A stretch of 18,437 nucleotides of DNA from B8-G4 sp033720735 (GTDB taxonomy: Bacteria; Bacteroidota; Bacteroidia; Chitinophagales; Saprospiraceae), in the NCBI GenBank assembly GCA_033720735.1, contig JAWWBX010000058.1, forward strand, positions 1 to 18,437, in the 5' to 3' direction. Position numbers and translations under genes: made by a program. The notes under the pieces are model-generated. The model did not search any database. It was not told the origin of the DNA and saw only the letters and a program-made list of their open reading frames with translations. Position 1 is the stretch's first letter. The number at the start of each line of letters is the position of its first letter. Positions 7,021 through 15,009 of the stretch are shown here, piece after piece.

Positions 7021-8141
7021 GCGATCGTAGCCTGTTTTTGTCTTGATCTTCTTTTCAAAACACTCCTGATCCAGTTGGGGATCACAAACGCACCCGCAAT
7101 CAGGTAGGAGTAGTAGGTCAGCAGTCGCCAGATGGCCGCCACGACGACTGCAATACCGGCAGGTATGTAGTCGCGGAGGAAGTCTCCAAACACCAACTCG
7201 TGAAAGCCAGCGCCGCCGGGTGTGGGGCTGAACGCCAGGACCACAAACATGGTCTGCAGTCGCGCAAACAGCTTGAACTGGCTGAAGAAGTCTGGCTGAA
7301 TGACATTGACAATGGCGATGATGAGACAATTGATGAGGAGGAAGCGCATCGACCAGGCGACGACAGTGCTGAGAAATGCCTTGAGATGAAAGCTGAACTC
7401 CCGCCGTCTCAGCTCACGCGAAGCCTGGACAAACCCGGCACCCAGGCGGATGATCCGCCAGCGCCAGCGCCTGAATATCTTCAGGCTGCCGATCCAATGC
7501 AGAAAGATCCGCCCCTTGTCAGGCCGCAGAAACAGCGCATAGAAAAAGAACGCACCATACAGCGTCATAAAAATATAGGCGATCAAAAATGTCATCGCCC
7601 ATCCGTCCATGGTGCTGAAACTGGTCAGCCCCGGTCGGATGATGGCAGGACCAAACACCAGGTAGTAGATCGGGATCGACGAAATAAAGAAGAGCGTATC
7701 CAGGACAACGGTATAGAGCACGATCGCTGTCGTCTTTGCCGTGCTGAGTTTCTCGTGGCTCAGTACAAACAGCGCAACCGCAGAGCCGCCCACGCTGGTC
7801 GGTGATACCGCGCTGCTGAACTCCCAAATGAAGATCAACTCGATGCACTTGCGCCAGCTAAAGCCACCTTGGGAAAGGATCCGCAGCCTGGCTGAATACG
7901 CCAGGTGCCTGATGACCAAAAACATCACGGCTGCCAGCAACCAGATCCAGGCGGTGCGGGACCATTCGATCTTGCTGAATTCCTCAGCATCAAACTGCCC
8001 CCACAGCAAATAGATCACCACCACCACGCCCAGGATGATCGGGAGGATCACGCGTGAGATGCGCATTTTGCGCAGTGCCTCTTGCTGGTTTTGATTTGTC
8101 TGAGGTTTGCTTGTCAAATGTCGCTGTGTAATGTCGTGCAA
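7017..8141 (-). CDS. UPF0104/lysylphosphatidylglycerol synthase TM-region family membrane protein
   Basis: An integral membrane protein of 374 aa with about seven to eight hydrophobic segments (near 29-47, 65-80, 137-165, 181-207, 253-281, 296-306 and 327-355). It matches the family of the MprF flippase half, also called UPF0104: SSAVSPTSVGGSAVALFVL at 109-127 and the late motif SPTPGGAGFHE at 305-315. Stand-alone members are thought to flip or translocate lipids, but the substrate here is unknown, and no lysyl-PG synthase catalytic domain is fused. ATG at 8066 (MRISRVILP) is an alternative start that removes a polar 25-aa leader. The gene converges on, and overlaps by four bases, the flavin reductase-like gene. 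Confidence 0.83.
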   Translation of the reverse strand: MHDITQRHLTSKPQTNQNQQEALRKMRISRVILPIILGVVVVIYLLWGQFDAEEFSKIEWSRTAWIWLLAAVMFLVIRHLAYSARLRILSQGGFSWRKCIELIFIWEFSSAVSPTSVGGSAVALFVLSHEKLSTAKTTAIVLYTVVLDTLFFISSIPIYYLVFGPAIIRPGLTSFSTMDGWAMTFLIAYIFMTLYGAFFFYALFLRPDKGRIFLHWIGSLKIFRRWRWRIIRLGAGFVQASRELRRREFSFHLKAFLSTVVAWSMRFLLINCLIIAIVNVIQPDFFSQFKLFARLQTMFVVLAFSPTPGGAGFHELVFGDFLRDYIPAGIAVVVAAIWRLLTYYSYLIAGAFVIPNWIRSVLKRRSRQKQATIA

Positions 8142-8212
8142 AATAGCAATACTCGACAGAGCCGGGATGACCTGCGATCATTGACTATCTTGTCTTTGAA
8201 AACACATTGCAG

Positions 8213-8461
8213 ATGACTTGGGTTTACTACATCATCATTGGAGCGGTTGCCGGCTGGCTGGCTGGCCAGATCATGAAAGGCGAGGGCTTCGGATTATTTG
8301 GCAATATCCTGGTCGGGATCGTCGGAGGCGTGATCGGCGGATGGCTGTTCGGCGCACTGAATATTTCGGCCGGCGGCGGGATCATTGGCAGTCTCTTCAC
8401 GGCAGTCGTGGGAGCGATCGTGCTGGTGTTTATCGCTGGATTCGTCAAGCGGTCGAGCTGA
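8213..8461 (+). CDS. GlsB/YeaQ/YmgE-family small membrane protein
   Basis: An 82-aa hydrophobic protein with three membrane segments: WVYYIIIGAVAGWLAGQIM, LFGNILVGIVGGVIGGWLFG, and a last one rich in Ile, Val and Ala ending in FVKRSS. The pattern GxxxGxxAG...G.G..GN...G..G...GG is that of the transglycosylase-associated protein family (GlsB/YeaQ/YmgE), often induced by stress; the biochemical role is unresolved. ATG at 8213 is preferred over the in-frame TTG at 8207. It diverges from the membrane protein gene at 8141 and converges, with a 5-bp gap, on the 8467-8826 gene. Confidence 0.9.
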   Translation: MTWVYYIIIGAVAGWLAGQIMKGEGFGLFGNILVGIVGGVIGGWLFGALNISAGGGIIGSLFTAVVGAIVLVFIAGFVKRSS

Positions 8462-8466
8462 ATCGA

Positions 8467-8826
8467 TCAGTTCTCGCCCGTCAACTCTTTAGGCAGGAAA
8501 ACAAACTCGGCCGACTTGCCGTCGACAACGAACAGGCACAGGTGGGTTTCGGGATCCTTGTAGGTTGACTTGAAGTTATCCACCTTGTCCGGCTGGACCA
8601 GTTGCCTGGCCACAAACTCTTCAAGTGTCGAGGCATTGACCGACCACTTGCCCAGTGTATCATTGCGGTCGGTCAGCTTAATCCCCAGTTCCAGTTCTTC
8701 GGTATAAAGGACGAAGATCGGATGCCTGGATACGTCCTGGTCCATGATGGTCTGGCTGGCATCACGCAGCATCTTCATGTAGGGCCTGATCTCCTCCTTA
8801 AACCGCAAGTAATCGGCAGAATTCAT
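8467..8826 (-). CDS. Uncharacterised small cytoplasmic protein
   Basis: A 119-aa soluble protein without signal peptide or membrane segment. The first third is helical and charged (YLRFKEEIRPYMKMLRDASQ). The rest reads as alternating beta strands: PIFVLYTEELELGIKL, KWSVNASTLEEFVARQLV, then DPETHLCLFVVDGKSAEFVFLP. I do not recognise a named domain; the layout resembles small conserved proteins of Bacteroidota. It begins 4 nt after the rlmD stop codon, so it is probably the last gene of that operon. There is no basis for assigning a function. Confidence 0.8.
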   Translation of the reverse strand: MNSADYLRFKEEIRPYMKMLRDASQTIMDQDVSRHPIFVLYTEELELGIKLTDRNDTLGKWSVNASTLEEFVARQLVQPDKVDNFKSTYKDPETHLCLFVVDGKSAEFVFLPKELTGEN

Positions 8827-8830
8827 GCAT

Positions 8831-10231
8831 CTACTTCTTCAGGAGCAAAGCTACATTTTCGATGTGGCTTGTATGCGGGAACATATCCACGGGCCGGGCA
8901 CGCTGAAAGGAGTAGGCCTCTGAAAGCAAAGCGATATCACGCGCCTGCGTCGCCGGGTTGCAACTGACGTATACGATCCGCTCCGGTCGGAGTTCGAGCA
9001 AATGCCGAATCGCGGTCCCGTGCATTCCCGCCCGTGGCGGATCGGCAATGACGACATCGGGCGCCGGATGACGTGCGCGGAATTCCGCACTAAGGACATC
9101 GCGCACCGTCCCGGCATAGAAGGTTGCATTTGTGATGCCATTGAGTCCAGCGTTGTGCCGGGCATCATCGATGGCTTCGACGACTTCCTCAATACCAAGA
9201 GCATATCTGGCCCGGCTCGCCGCGTACAACGTCAATGTGCCGATACCACAGTACAGGTCGTACACCACTTCCTCACCCGATAGAGACGCATACTCCATGG
9301 CCGTCTCATACAATACTTCCGCCTGCGACGGATTGGTCTGAAAGAAGCTCTTAGGCCCCAGGGCAAACTGCAGATGCCCCAGTTGCTGTGTGAGCGTCGG
9401 TGCGCCATCAACCAGGTGAAAATCCAGATCGAAATAGGTGTCGTTCAATTTGGGGTTGATACAATAATAGAGCGACACGATCTCATCAAACCGTTGACCG
9501 ATGGCAGTCATCAGGGCAGCGCGTGCCTTCGGGGCATCCTGTACGAAGATGACAATGACCATGCATTCACCAAGGGCATTGGTGCGTACAATGAGGTTCC
9601 GCATCAGGCCGGTGCGATCGCGGATATTCTGAAACGGCAAATCTTGCTGCAGACAGTAATCGCGCACAAACTGGCGGATGTCGTCTGAGGGAGACCGCTG
9701 CAAATGGCATTCGCTCAGATCCAGCACGCGTGCATAGGAGCCTGGCACATGAAAGCCAAGTCCACGCCGGTCTGCATCCACTCCGCTGTCGATCTCTTCC
9801 TGGGTCAGCCAGCGTTGGTCCGTAAATGTAAATTCGAGCTTGTTGCGATAATGCGTGGTCAGGGGTGCTGCAGCGATCGGTTCGACGATAGGCTCCGTCA
9901 GCTGACCAATCCGTTGCAGTGCAGACCGGACCGCCTGTTCTTTGTATTGCAGCTGCGCGGCATAGTCCAGGTGCTGCCACTTGCAACCACCACAGGTGCC
10001 GAAGTGCTGGCAAAAGGGCTCTACGCGTTGTCCGGAATAGCGGACGTAGCGTTGCGGGGTGGTGAGCAGCATGCCCTTGCGCTTTTTACGGACAACGACA
10101 TCCACCACATCTCCGGGCACCGCCTTCTCCACCAGAACCACGCGTCCGTCGGGGCACTTGCCGATCGCCTGACCCTTGTCGCCGATATCGACAACCTCGA
10201 CTTCGCTGATGGTTCTCACTTTCCTTGCCAT
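8831..10231 (-). CDS. rlmD: 23S rRNA (uracil(1939)-C5)-methyltransferase RlmD (RumA)
   Basis: Methylates a uracil C5 of 23S rRNA with S-adenosylmethionine. From the ATG at 10231 the protein is 466 aa. A TRAM RNA-binding domain occupies about 1-60. The [4Fe-4S] ligands are Cys74, Cys80 and Cys83 (CQHFGTCGGC) with Cys175 (SECHLQ). The Rossmann methyltransferase core has the SAM motif DLYCGIGTLT near 325, DPPR at 397-400, and the catalytic Cys424 in VSCNP. All key residues are present. A second in-frame ATG at 10273 overlaps the stop of the OmpA-family gene (TAATG) and would add 14 residues outside the TRAM domain, so I prefer 10231. Bacteroidota members are often annotated RlmD, but the exact target uracil is not provable from sequence. 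Confidence 0.93.
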   Translation of the reverse strand: MARKVRTISEVEVVDIGDKGQAIGKCPDGRVVLVEKAVPGDVVDVVVRKKRKGMLLTTPQRYVRYSGQRVEPFCQHFGTCGGCKWQHLDYAAQLQYKEQAVRSALQRIGQLTEPIVEPIAAAPLTTHYRNKLEFTFTDQRWLTQEEIDSGVDADRRGLGFHVPGSYARVLDLSECHLQRSPSDDIRQFVRDYCLQQDLPFQNIRDRTGLMRNLIVRTNALGECMVIVIFVQDAPKARAALMTAIGQRFDEIVSLYYCINPKLNDTYFDLDFHLVDGAPTLTQQLGHLQFALGPKSFFQTNPSQAEVLYETAMEYASLSGEEVVYDLYCGIGTLTLYAASRARYALGIEEVVEAIDDARHNAGLNGITNATFYAGTVRDVLSAEFRARHPAPDVVIADPPRAGMHGTAIRHLLELRPERIVYVSCNPATQARDIALLSEAYSFQRARPVDMFPHTSHIENVALLLKK

Positions 10232-10240
10232 ACGGGCGCA

Positions 10241-10248
10241 CAAAGGTA
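10241..10248 (-). promoter_or_regulatory. Isolated TAnnTTTG element before rlmD
   Basis: TACCTTTG on the minus strand matches the Bacteroidota -7 consensus, ten bases upstream of the preferred rlmD ATG. I see no TTG at the proper distance upstream, and transcription from it would be nearly leaderless. It could be a weak internal promoter of the operon or a chance match. Confidence 0.2.
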
Positions 10249-10272
10249 GAGAGCCCGGCAGACTTGGTAACA

Positions 10273-12228
10273 TTAGTTTCGGTGAATCACGAACTCAGTG
10301 CGACGGTTGAGAGCACGCCCGGCCTCTGATGCATTGTCGGCAAGGGGCCGGGTTTCGCCATAGCCAACATAGTCGAGGCGCTCAGCGGCGATCCCCTGGT
10401 CCACAAGCCAGTCGTAGACCGCTCTCGCTCTTTCTTCCGAAAGGCGTTGGTTAAAGTCAGTCTCACCAACATTGTCGGTATGTCCGGCAATCGTGATGGC
10501 CATCCCAGGATAATCGCGCAGGAGCGTCAGCAATCGGTTGAGCTCGGCAAAAGAAGAGACCCGCAACCGGGCTGAATTGGTCTCAAACTGAATGTTCCGC
10601 AGCACAACAGTTTCTTCCCGGGTTGCCAGCTCGGTAGCAACAACCGGAACCAACAGGGCTTCCAAAAGCTCGGCATCGTATGGGGCATCAGCGTCGAGCG
10701 CAAACTGATCCGAGTAAAACACGTATCCATCAGCCCGTACATGCAGGCCGTATTCGACACCGTGCGGCAGGGCTGCCATGAATGTTCCATTCTCCGAGGA
10801 CTGGTAATGAAAGATGCGCTCCGGGCGCTCCAGTTCGTAGATCTCGATGGTGGCGACCAGCGGCTCGTGTGAGCGGACATCCTTGACACGGCCATACACG
10901 TAGCTCACGGGCTGCGCCCGCAAAGCAGGTTCCAGGGTAAACCGATAGATATCGAGATGGGGTCGCCGTCCTGCAGCACTCGTTGCTGGCGCCGTGTAGT
11001 AGGCGTCGGTCCCATTGGGGTGGACGGTGAGCGCCCCTTCGTGTTGTTCGGTGTTGACCGGAAATCCAAGATTCCGCGGCGGGTTCCATTCCTCTCCCCT
11101 GCGATGGGTGACAAACAGGTCATAATCGCCCATGCCCGGATGGCCGTCAGACATAAAATACAGCGTATGGCCATTCAAGTGCAGAAAGGGGGACGATTCA
11201 TTGCCCGGTGTGTTGATCTCCGGACCGAGGTTGACGGGTGTCGACCAACTTCCGGAGGCGTCTTGCGCACTGTACCAGAGATCGCGTTTACCAAATCCCC
11301 CGGGGCGCTCGCTGGAGAAGAACATACCCCGGCCATCGGCCGTCAATGCCGGTTGCCCTTCCCATCCCCGTGTGTTGACCTCGGCGATGACAGTTGCTGG
11401 TGACCAGGTGCCATCGGGAAGTTGATGGGCCAGGTAGATATCGCAACTGCCGGCACCCCCGGGACGGCCACAGGACGTAAAGGCGATGGTCCGACCATCT
11501 GCCGAAATGGCTTGCGCACCTTCGTTAAATTCCGAGTTGATGGCCGACAAGGGCCGCGCCTCCTGCCAGACTTCGGTTGCCTCATTCCATCTGGCCATGT
11601 ACAGATCTTCCTGTCTGCCCTCACGCCGCGTAAAGACCATCCGCGTACCGTCAACCGTGAAGACCGGGAGCGATTCATCGGCGGGCGTGTTGATGGCGGG
11701 TCCCAGGGCATACGGCTCAAAGGCAACCGGGTTTGCCATCAGTTCATGTCTGACATGCACCAACGTCAGCTGCCTGGAAACCCGCGAGAGGTCCGGTTCA
11801 GTCAGGTCGGCGACCTGCAGGTACCGTTCCAGCAATGGCAGGGCACGGCCGTATTGCTGCATCTCCGCGTACAGCCGCCCCAGCGCATACAAATTGCGTG
11901 CTTCATACATGCTGTCGCAACGCACTGCCCGCTCCAGTGCGGCAGCTGCTTCCGACAGCTGACCTGCCCGGTACAGGACCTCTGACTGCAGCATCCACGC
12001 ATCAACAAAACCGGTGTGGTCTGCCAAGAGGCGGTCCAACATCTTCAGGGCTTTGGCGTAGTCCCGGGCCCCGCTGGCAGCGCGTGCGTCATCGAGCCGG
12101 CTCAGCTGCTTTTTAGTGGCTTCGGGAATGGTGATGCAATTCTGTGCTTGCAAGGACAGCACGAGGTGGCCAAGCAGCAGCACATGGCAAAACTGGCGTA
12201 TCCCTGGTAATGTGACTTTGATTCGCAC
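10273..12228 (-). CDS. PorE-like OmpA-family protein (TPR, PD40 propeller, CRD, OmpA C-domain)
   Basis: An exported 651-aa protein with four regions. Residues 1-29 are a Sec signal peptide (hydrophobic core, then SLQAQ, no lipobox). Tetratricopeptide-like helices span about 42-142. A WD40-like PD40 beta-propeller spans about 175-430, with repeated blades such as ADGRTIAFTS, ADGRGMFFSSERPGG and LNGHTLYFMSDGHPG. A carboxypeptidase regulatory-like domain spans about 442-505. The OmpA C-terminal peptidoglycan-binding domain spans 541-650, with HTDNVGETDFNQRLSEERA. This order is that of PorE, a type IX secretion component in Porphyromonas gingivalis that is a lipoprotein; the lack of a lipobox here is a difference. 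Bacteroidota carry several paralogues with this layout, so orthology is not certain. It begins 35 nt after the TPR gene and its TAA overlaps an ATG of rlmD. Confidence 0.85.
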   Translation of the reverse strand: MRIKVTLPGIRQFCHVLLLGHLVLSLQAQNCITIPEATKKQLSRLDDARAASGARDYAKALKMLDRLLADHTGFVDAWMLQSEVLYRAGQLSEAAAALERAVRCDSMYEARNLYALGRLYAEMQQYGRALPLLERYLQVADLTEPDLSRVSRQLTLVHVRHELMANPVAFEPYALGPAINTPADESLPVFTVDGTRMVFTRREGRQEDLYMARWNEATEVWQEARPLSAINSEFNEGAQAISADGRTIAFTSCGRPGGAGSCDIYLAHQLPDGTWSPATVIAEVNTRGWEGQPALTADGRGMFFSSERPGGFGKRDLWYSAQDASGSWSTPVNLGPEINTPGNESSPFLHLNGHTLYFMSDGHPGMGDYDLFVTHRRGEEWNPPRNLGFPVNTEQHEGALTVHPNGTDAYYTAPATSAAGRRPHLDIYRFTLEPALRAQPVSYVYGRVKDVRSHEPLVATIEIYELERPERIFHYQSSENGTFMAALPHGVEYGLHVRADGYVFYSDQFALDADAPYDAELLEALLVPVVATELATREETVVLRNIQFETNSARLRVSSFAELNRLLTLLRDYPGMAITIAGHTDNVGETDFNQRLSEERARAVYDWLVDQGIAAERLDYVGYGETRPLADNASEAGRALNRRTEFVIHRN

Positions 12229-12263
12229 GGGGATGTAACGCTTGATACCGCCTTGGGATTTTC

Positions 12264-13280
12264 TCAGGCTGGTTTCTCGCTGAGCAGTTTCACCGCTTCT
12301 TCGCTGCCCAGGTCAGCGGCTTTCTGCCAGTCGGTGACCCCGCTTTCTCCGCTCTCGTGCTTGAGCTTGCCACGCATGGTCAGCAGTTGATCCAGCGGGG
12401 CGTCCTTGTCGCGGTCGGCACAATCAAGGGCGTGATCGATGGCCTGCAGTGCTTCGTCCGTGCGTCCGAGTTGCTTGAGCACCTGGGCATACTCGAAATA
12501 GACACGCGGCATATCATTGTAGTTGGGGTCGTCCTTCTGGAACTTGCGTTTGGTGATCAGTTTATATTCGCGGACCGCTTCTTCGTATTCCTTCTTCTTG
12601 GTATGGCAGCGGGCTTTGAGCTGCCGCGCTCTCCAGTAGATGGGCTGCAGGGCGATGGCCTTTTTGGTGGTCATTAGCAGATCCGCGATAGCGGCATCGA
12701 AATCATCCTTGCGGATATGCACCTTGGCCCGCCAGAAGTAGGCCGACGGGATCGTGGGGTCGTAGCTGATGCATTTGTTGAAGTCATACAATGCACCGGC
12801 CATGTTGTCGAGCTGGTAGTTGACGTAGCCCCGCCGCTCATAGGCCTGAGCGTGCTTGTCGTGCTTGTTGATCGCTTCGGTAAGTGCCTTGAGGGCTTCC
12901 TGTTCTTTGCCGGCTTCGTCGGCAAGTCGCTGGCCACGCCGGAAGTTTTGAACAACCGCCTTTTCGCTGGCAGGTTCGATCAAGGCGTACTTCAGGATCT
13001 TGCCTTCATGGACGAGCCACGCACCAATGCTTCCGCTGAGGGCAAACTGCGAGAGATACTCCAGTAGCTTGACCGAGTTGTTGAACAATTTCTCGGGTTC
13101 CTGAGCGATCAGGCGGGGGATTGAAATGATCTGGTTTTCCTCGTCAAAGATCTCATCCTTGAAGAGCAGGTCGTTCTTATAGAAGTTGTCGACACGGTAT
13201 TCATACATCCGCAATGCCTGCGTGAAACTCTTCTCAGAGCCAAACTCCAGACGCCCCTGTATGATCGACTTACGTTCCAT
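12264..13280 (-). CDS. Cytoplasmic TPR-repeat protein
   Basis: A 338-aa soluble protein without signal peptide. Residues 1-105 are a domain I do not recognise (charged, with KSFTQALRMYEYRVDNFYKND and GAWLVHEGKILKYALIEPAS). Residues about 110-290 hold tetratricopeptide repeats, clearest at 144-177 (AQAYERRGYVNYQLDNMAGALYDFNKCISYDP, in part), 178-211 and 258-291. The end (about 300-333, ending SEEAVKLL) is Sel1-like. TPR arrays bind proteins, so a scaffold role is likely but the partner is unknown. ATG at 13280 opens the frame directly with no better start. It appears to be the first gene of the unit TPR-OmpA-rlmD-small ORF. Confidence 0.85.
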   Translation of the reverse strand: MERKSIIQGRLEFGSEKSFTQALRMYEYRVDNFYKNDLLFKDEIFDEENQIISIPRLIAQEPEKLFNNSVKLLEYLSQFALSGSIGAWLVHEGKILKYALIEPASEKAVVQNFRRGQRLADEAGKEQEALKALTEAINKHDKHAQAYERRGYVNYQLDNMAGALYDFNKCISYDPTIPSAYFWRAKVHIRKDDFDAAIADLLMTTKKAIALQPIYWRARQLKARCHTKKKEYEEAVREYKLITKRKFQKDDPNYNDMPRVYFEYAQVLKQLGRTDEALQAIDHALDCADRDKDAPLDQLLTMRGKLKHESGESGVTDWQKAADLGSEEAVKLLSEKPA

Positions 13281-13426
13281 GAGCCACAGACAACAATGCC
13301 CTTGCCGCGGAGGGCAGGAGCATCAACGTTTTACCCGGAGCTGGTCCTGTTCAATTCGGGGTAATAACTGATTGTGTATCTGACACTTACAAAAGTGGCG
13401 AATTACGGCGAGAACTCAAAACCGCG
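13281..13426. other. Intergenic region, probable operon boundary
   Basis: This 146-bp gap lies between the stop of the radical SAM gene and the start of the TPR gene, both on the minus strand. It holds a perfect 5-bp hairpin, CACTT/AAGTG at 13384-13397, without a T-run, so it is not a convincing terminator. I found no TAnnTTTG promoter element. No gene is visible. Confidence 0.4.
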
Positions 13427-14449
13427 TTACGCCCATACTTTACAGCCTTCTGTGCAATTTGTACAGATATCGATCTTCTCTCGTCCTGCCAGGATCCGGG
13501 TGCGAAAGGCGCGGTAGGCACCGTTGTGCCAGATCTCCCGGAACGAGCGTTCGCGGAGATCTCCCATGGGATGGCTCGCATCCTTGTCGAAGCAACAAGG
13601 CACGACGGTCCCGTTCCAGGTGATGACGCAGGCATGCCACAATTTCCAGCAGCGGTTGCGCAATGTGTTCTTGACGCGGTAGGTGCCATCAGGCTCAAGC
13701 CGGTACCTGGCATACTTGTCGATCGTCGGGATCAGCGGATTACCATGCTTATAGTCATACACCTGCGCAGTTTTCAGCTTGACCTCGTCGATGCCGATCT
13801 CCCGGGCCAGACGGTACACTTCCGGTATCTGGTGCTCATTGGGTCGCACCACCAGAAACTGAAAAACGGTATGGGGTTTTCTGGAGCCAAGACGTTGCTT
13901 CCACTTGACAATATTGCGGGCGCCGGCGAGAACCTGCTCGAGTGACCCTTCGCGGCGGTATTGTTCATAGACCTCCTGGGTGGTGCCGTCAACACTGATG
14001 ATCAGCCGGTCGAGTCCAGCCTCAACGGTGCGCCTGGCGCGCTCGTCGTCCAGGAAATGCCCGTTGGTTGAGGTGATGGTATAGATGCCCTTGCTCCGGG
14101 CATGCGCGACCATATCCAGGAAGTCAGGATTGATGTAGGGTTCCCCCTGGAAGTAAAAGATAAGGTACATGAGGCGGTCGGCCACCTGGTCTATGGTGCG
14201 CCGGAAGAAATCCGCCTTGAGATTGCCGGTCTCGCGGGTAAATGCCCGCAATCCGCTGGGACATTCCGGGCAGCGCAGGTTGCACGCCGTAGTCGGTTCG
14301 AAGGACATGGTGATGGGCAACCCCCACTGCACCGGCCGGCCGGAGATGCGCGTCCATTGATAGGACGACCAGACCTGGGCCGCATTGACCAGGCGCCGCA
14401 GTGTCAGCTTGGACATGAAGTTGCGGATATCGTGCAGATGCCAGCCCAT
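13427..14449 (-). CDS. Radical SAM/SPASM domain protein
   Basis: A 340-aa radical SAM enzyme. The [4Fe-4S] motif is CNLRCPEC, Cys56, Cys60 and Cys63, followed by a TIM-barrel core with FYFQGEPYINPDF (the GGEP-like SAM contact) and ISVDGTTQEVYEQYR. The C-terminal SPASM region carries Cys267, 274, 285, 286, 329, 332 and 336, with the typical WNGTVVPCCFD, which could hold auxiliary clusters. Such proteins modify peptides or build cofactors and lipids; no precursor peptide is visible nearby, so the substrate is open. ATG at 14449-14447 shares one base with the TGA of the preceding DinB gene (TGATG), which decides this start; ATG at 14416 (MSKLTLRR) is an alternative. Confidence 0.9.
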   Translation of the reverse strand: MGWHLHDIRNFMSKLTLRRLVNAAQVWSSYQWTRISGRPVQWGLPITMSFEPTTACNLRCPECPSGLRAFTRETGNLKADFFRRTIDQVADRLMYLIFYFQGEPYINPDFLDMVAHARSKGIYTITSTNGHFLDDERARRTVEAGLDRLIISVDGTTQEVYEQYRREGSLEQVLAGARNIVKWKQRLGSRKPHTVFQFLVVRPNEHQIPEVYRLAREIGIDEVKLKTAQVYDYKHGNPLIPTIDKYARYRLEPDGTYRVKNTLRNRCWKLWHACVITWNGTVVPCCFDKDASHPMGDLRERSFREIWHNGAYRAFRTRILAGREKIDICTNCTEGCKVWA

Positions 14450-14970
14450 CAGGCACCATAACGTTCGCGCAGGATGGCCATATGATGGGCACAATGACCT
14501 GCAATGATAAAGGCCAGGGCGCGCACAGTCACACCTGCCCCGCTAGCGGTTCCCCGCTTGTCGTAATCCGCATCTTCCAGGCTGCGCAGGAGCTGAATGG
14601 TCGCTGACCGGACTGCTCCAAACTCGAGGATGAGGTCTTCAAGCTGACGGTGGGCTGCCGTGGCGGCGGCGGCATAGTCATTCTCTTCGAAGCCGGGCAA
14701 TGGTTGCTGTTCACCACGGGCAAACGCCAGAACCCGGTAAGCAAAGACACGCTCTGAATCAATAACGTGCTGCACCAATTGCTTGATCGTCCATTTTCCT
14801 TCCGCGTAGCGAAATGCTTCGCGAGCGGGCGGGATCGCCGACAACAATTGCACAAATGCGCCCTGTTGGGCGGTCAGATACTGCACCAGGTCCACGTCAG
14901 GGACCCGGGCAACGTACCCCTGGTAGAAGGAAGCATATTCATCCTGTGCCGGTCGTGGTGTCTTGGCCAT
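14449..14970 (-). CDS. DinB-fold protein (DinB_2-like)
   Basis: A 173-aa four-helix protein of the DinB/YfiT superfamily, whose members include metal-dependent, thiol-linked transferases. The metal-site histidines are recognisable: His68 in LVQHVIDSERVFAYRVL, and His159 with His162/His163 in AGHCAHHMAILRERYG. The motif WTIKQLVQHVIDSE is typical. ATG at 14979 would add three residues. The gene lies 30-39 nt after the aminotransferase stop and overlaps the radical SAM start by one base, so it is probably cotranscribed and coupled. Substrate and thiol are unknown. It shares only the fold-level motifs with the second DinB protein at 17386. Confidence 0.87.
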   Translation of the reverse strand: MAKTPRPAQDEYASFYQGYVARVPDVDLVQYLTAQQGAFVQLLSAIPPAREAFRYAEGKWTIKQLVQHVIDSERVFAYRVLAFARGEQQPLPGFEENDYAAAATAAHRQLEDLILEFGAVRSATIQLLRSLEDADYDKRGTASGAGVTVRALAFIIAGHCAHHMAILRERYGA

Positions 14971-15009
14971 CAGCTGCAAGGTGTCGATTCAGACGGAAAC
15001 GTGCAAGAC

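Noticed and set aside
7200..7805. 201-aa plus-strand frame opposite the UPF0104 membrane protein
   Set aside because: Highly charged composition is the antisense image of hydrophobic codons; no start context or family match.
8142..8212. Promoter TGTCTTTG before the GlsB-like gene
   Set aside because: One mismatch at the conserved A and no TTG at 17-23 nt upstream.
8455..8475. Hairpin between the GlsB-like gene and the 119-aa gene as a bidirectional terminator
   Set aside because: GAG-CTGA pairs with TCAG-CTC only with a two-base bulge, and there is no T-run on either strand.
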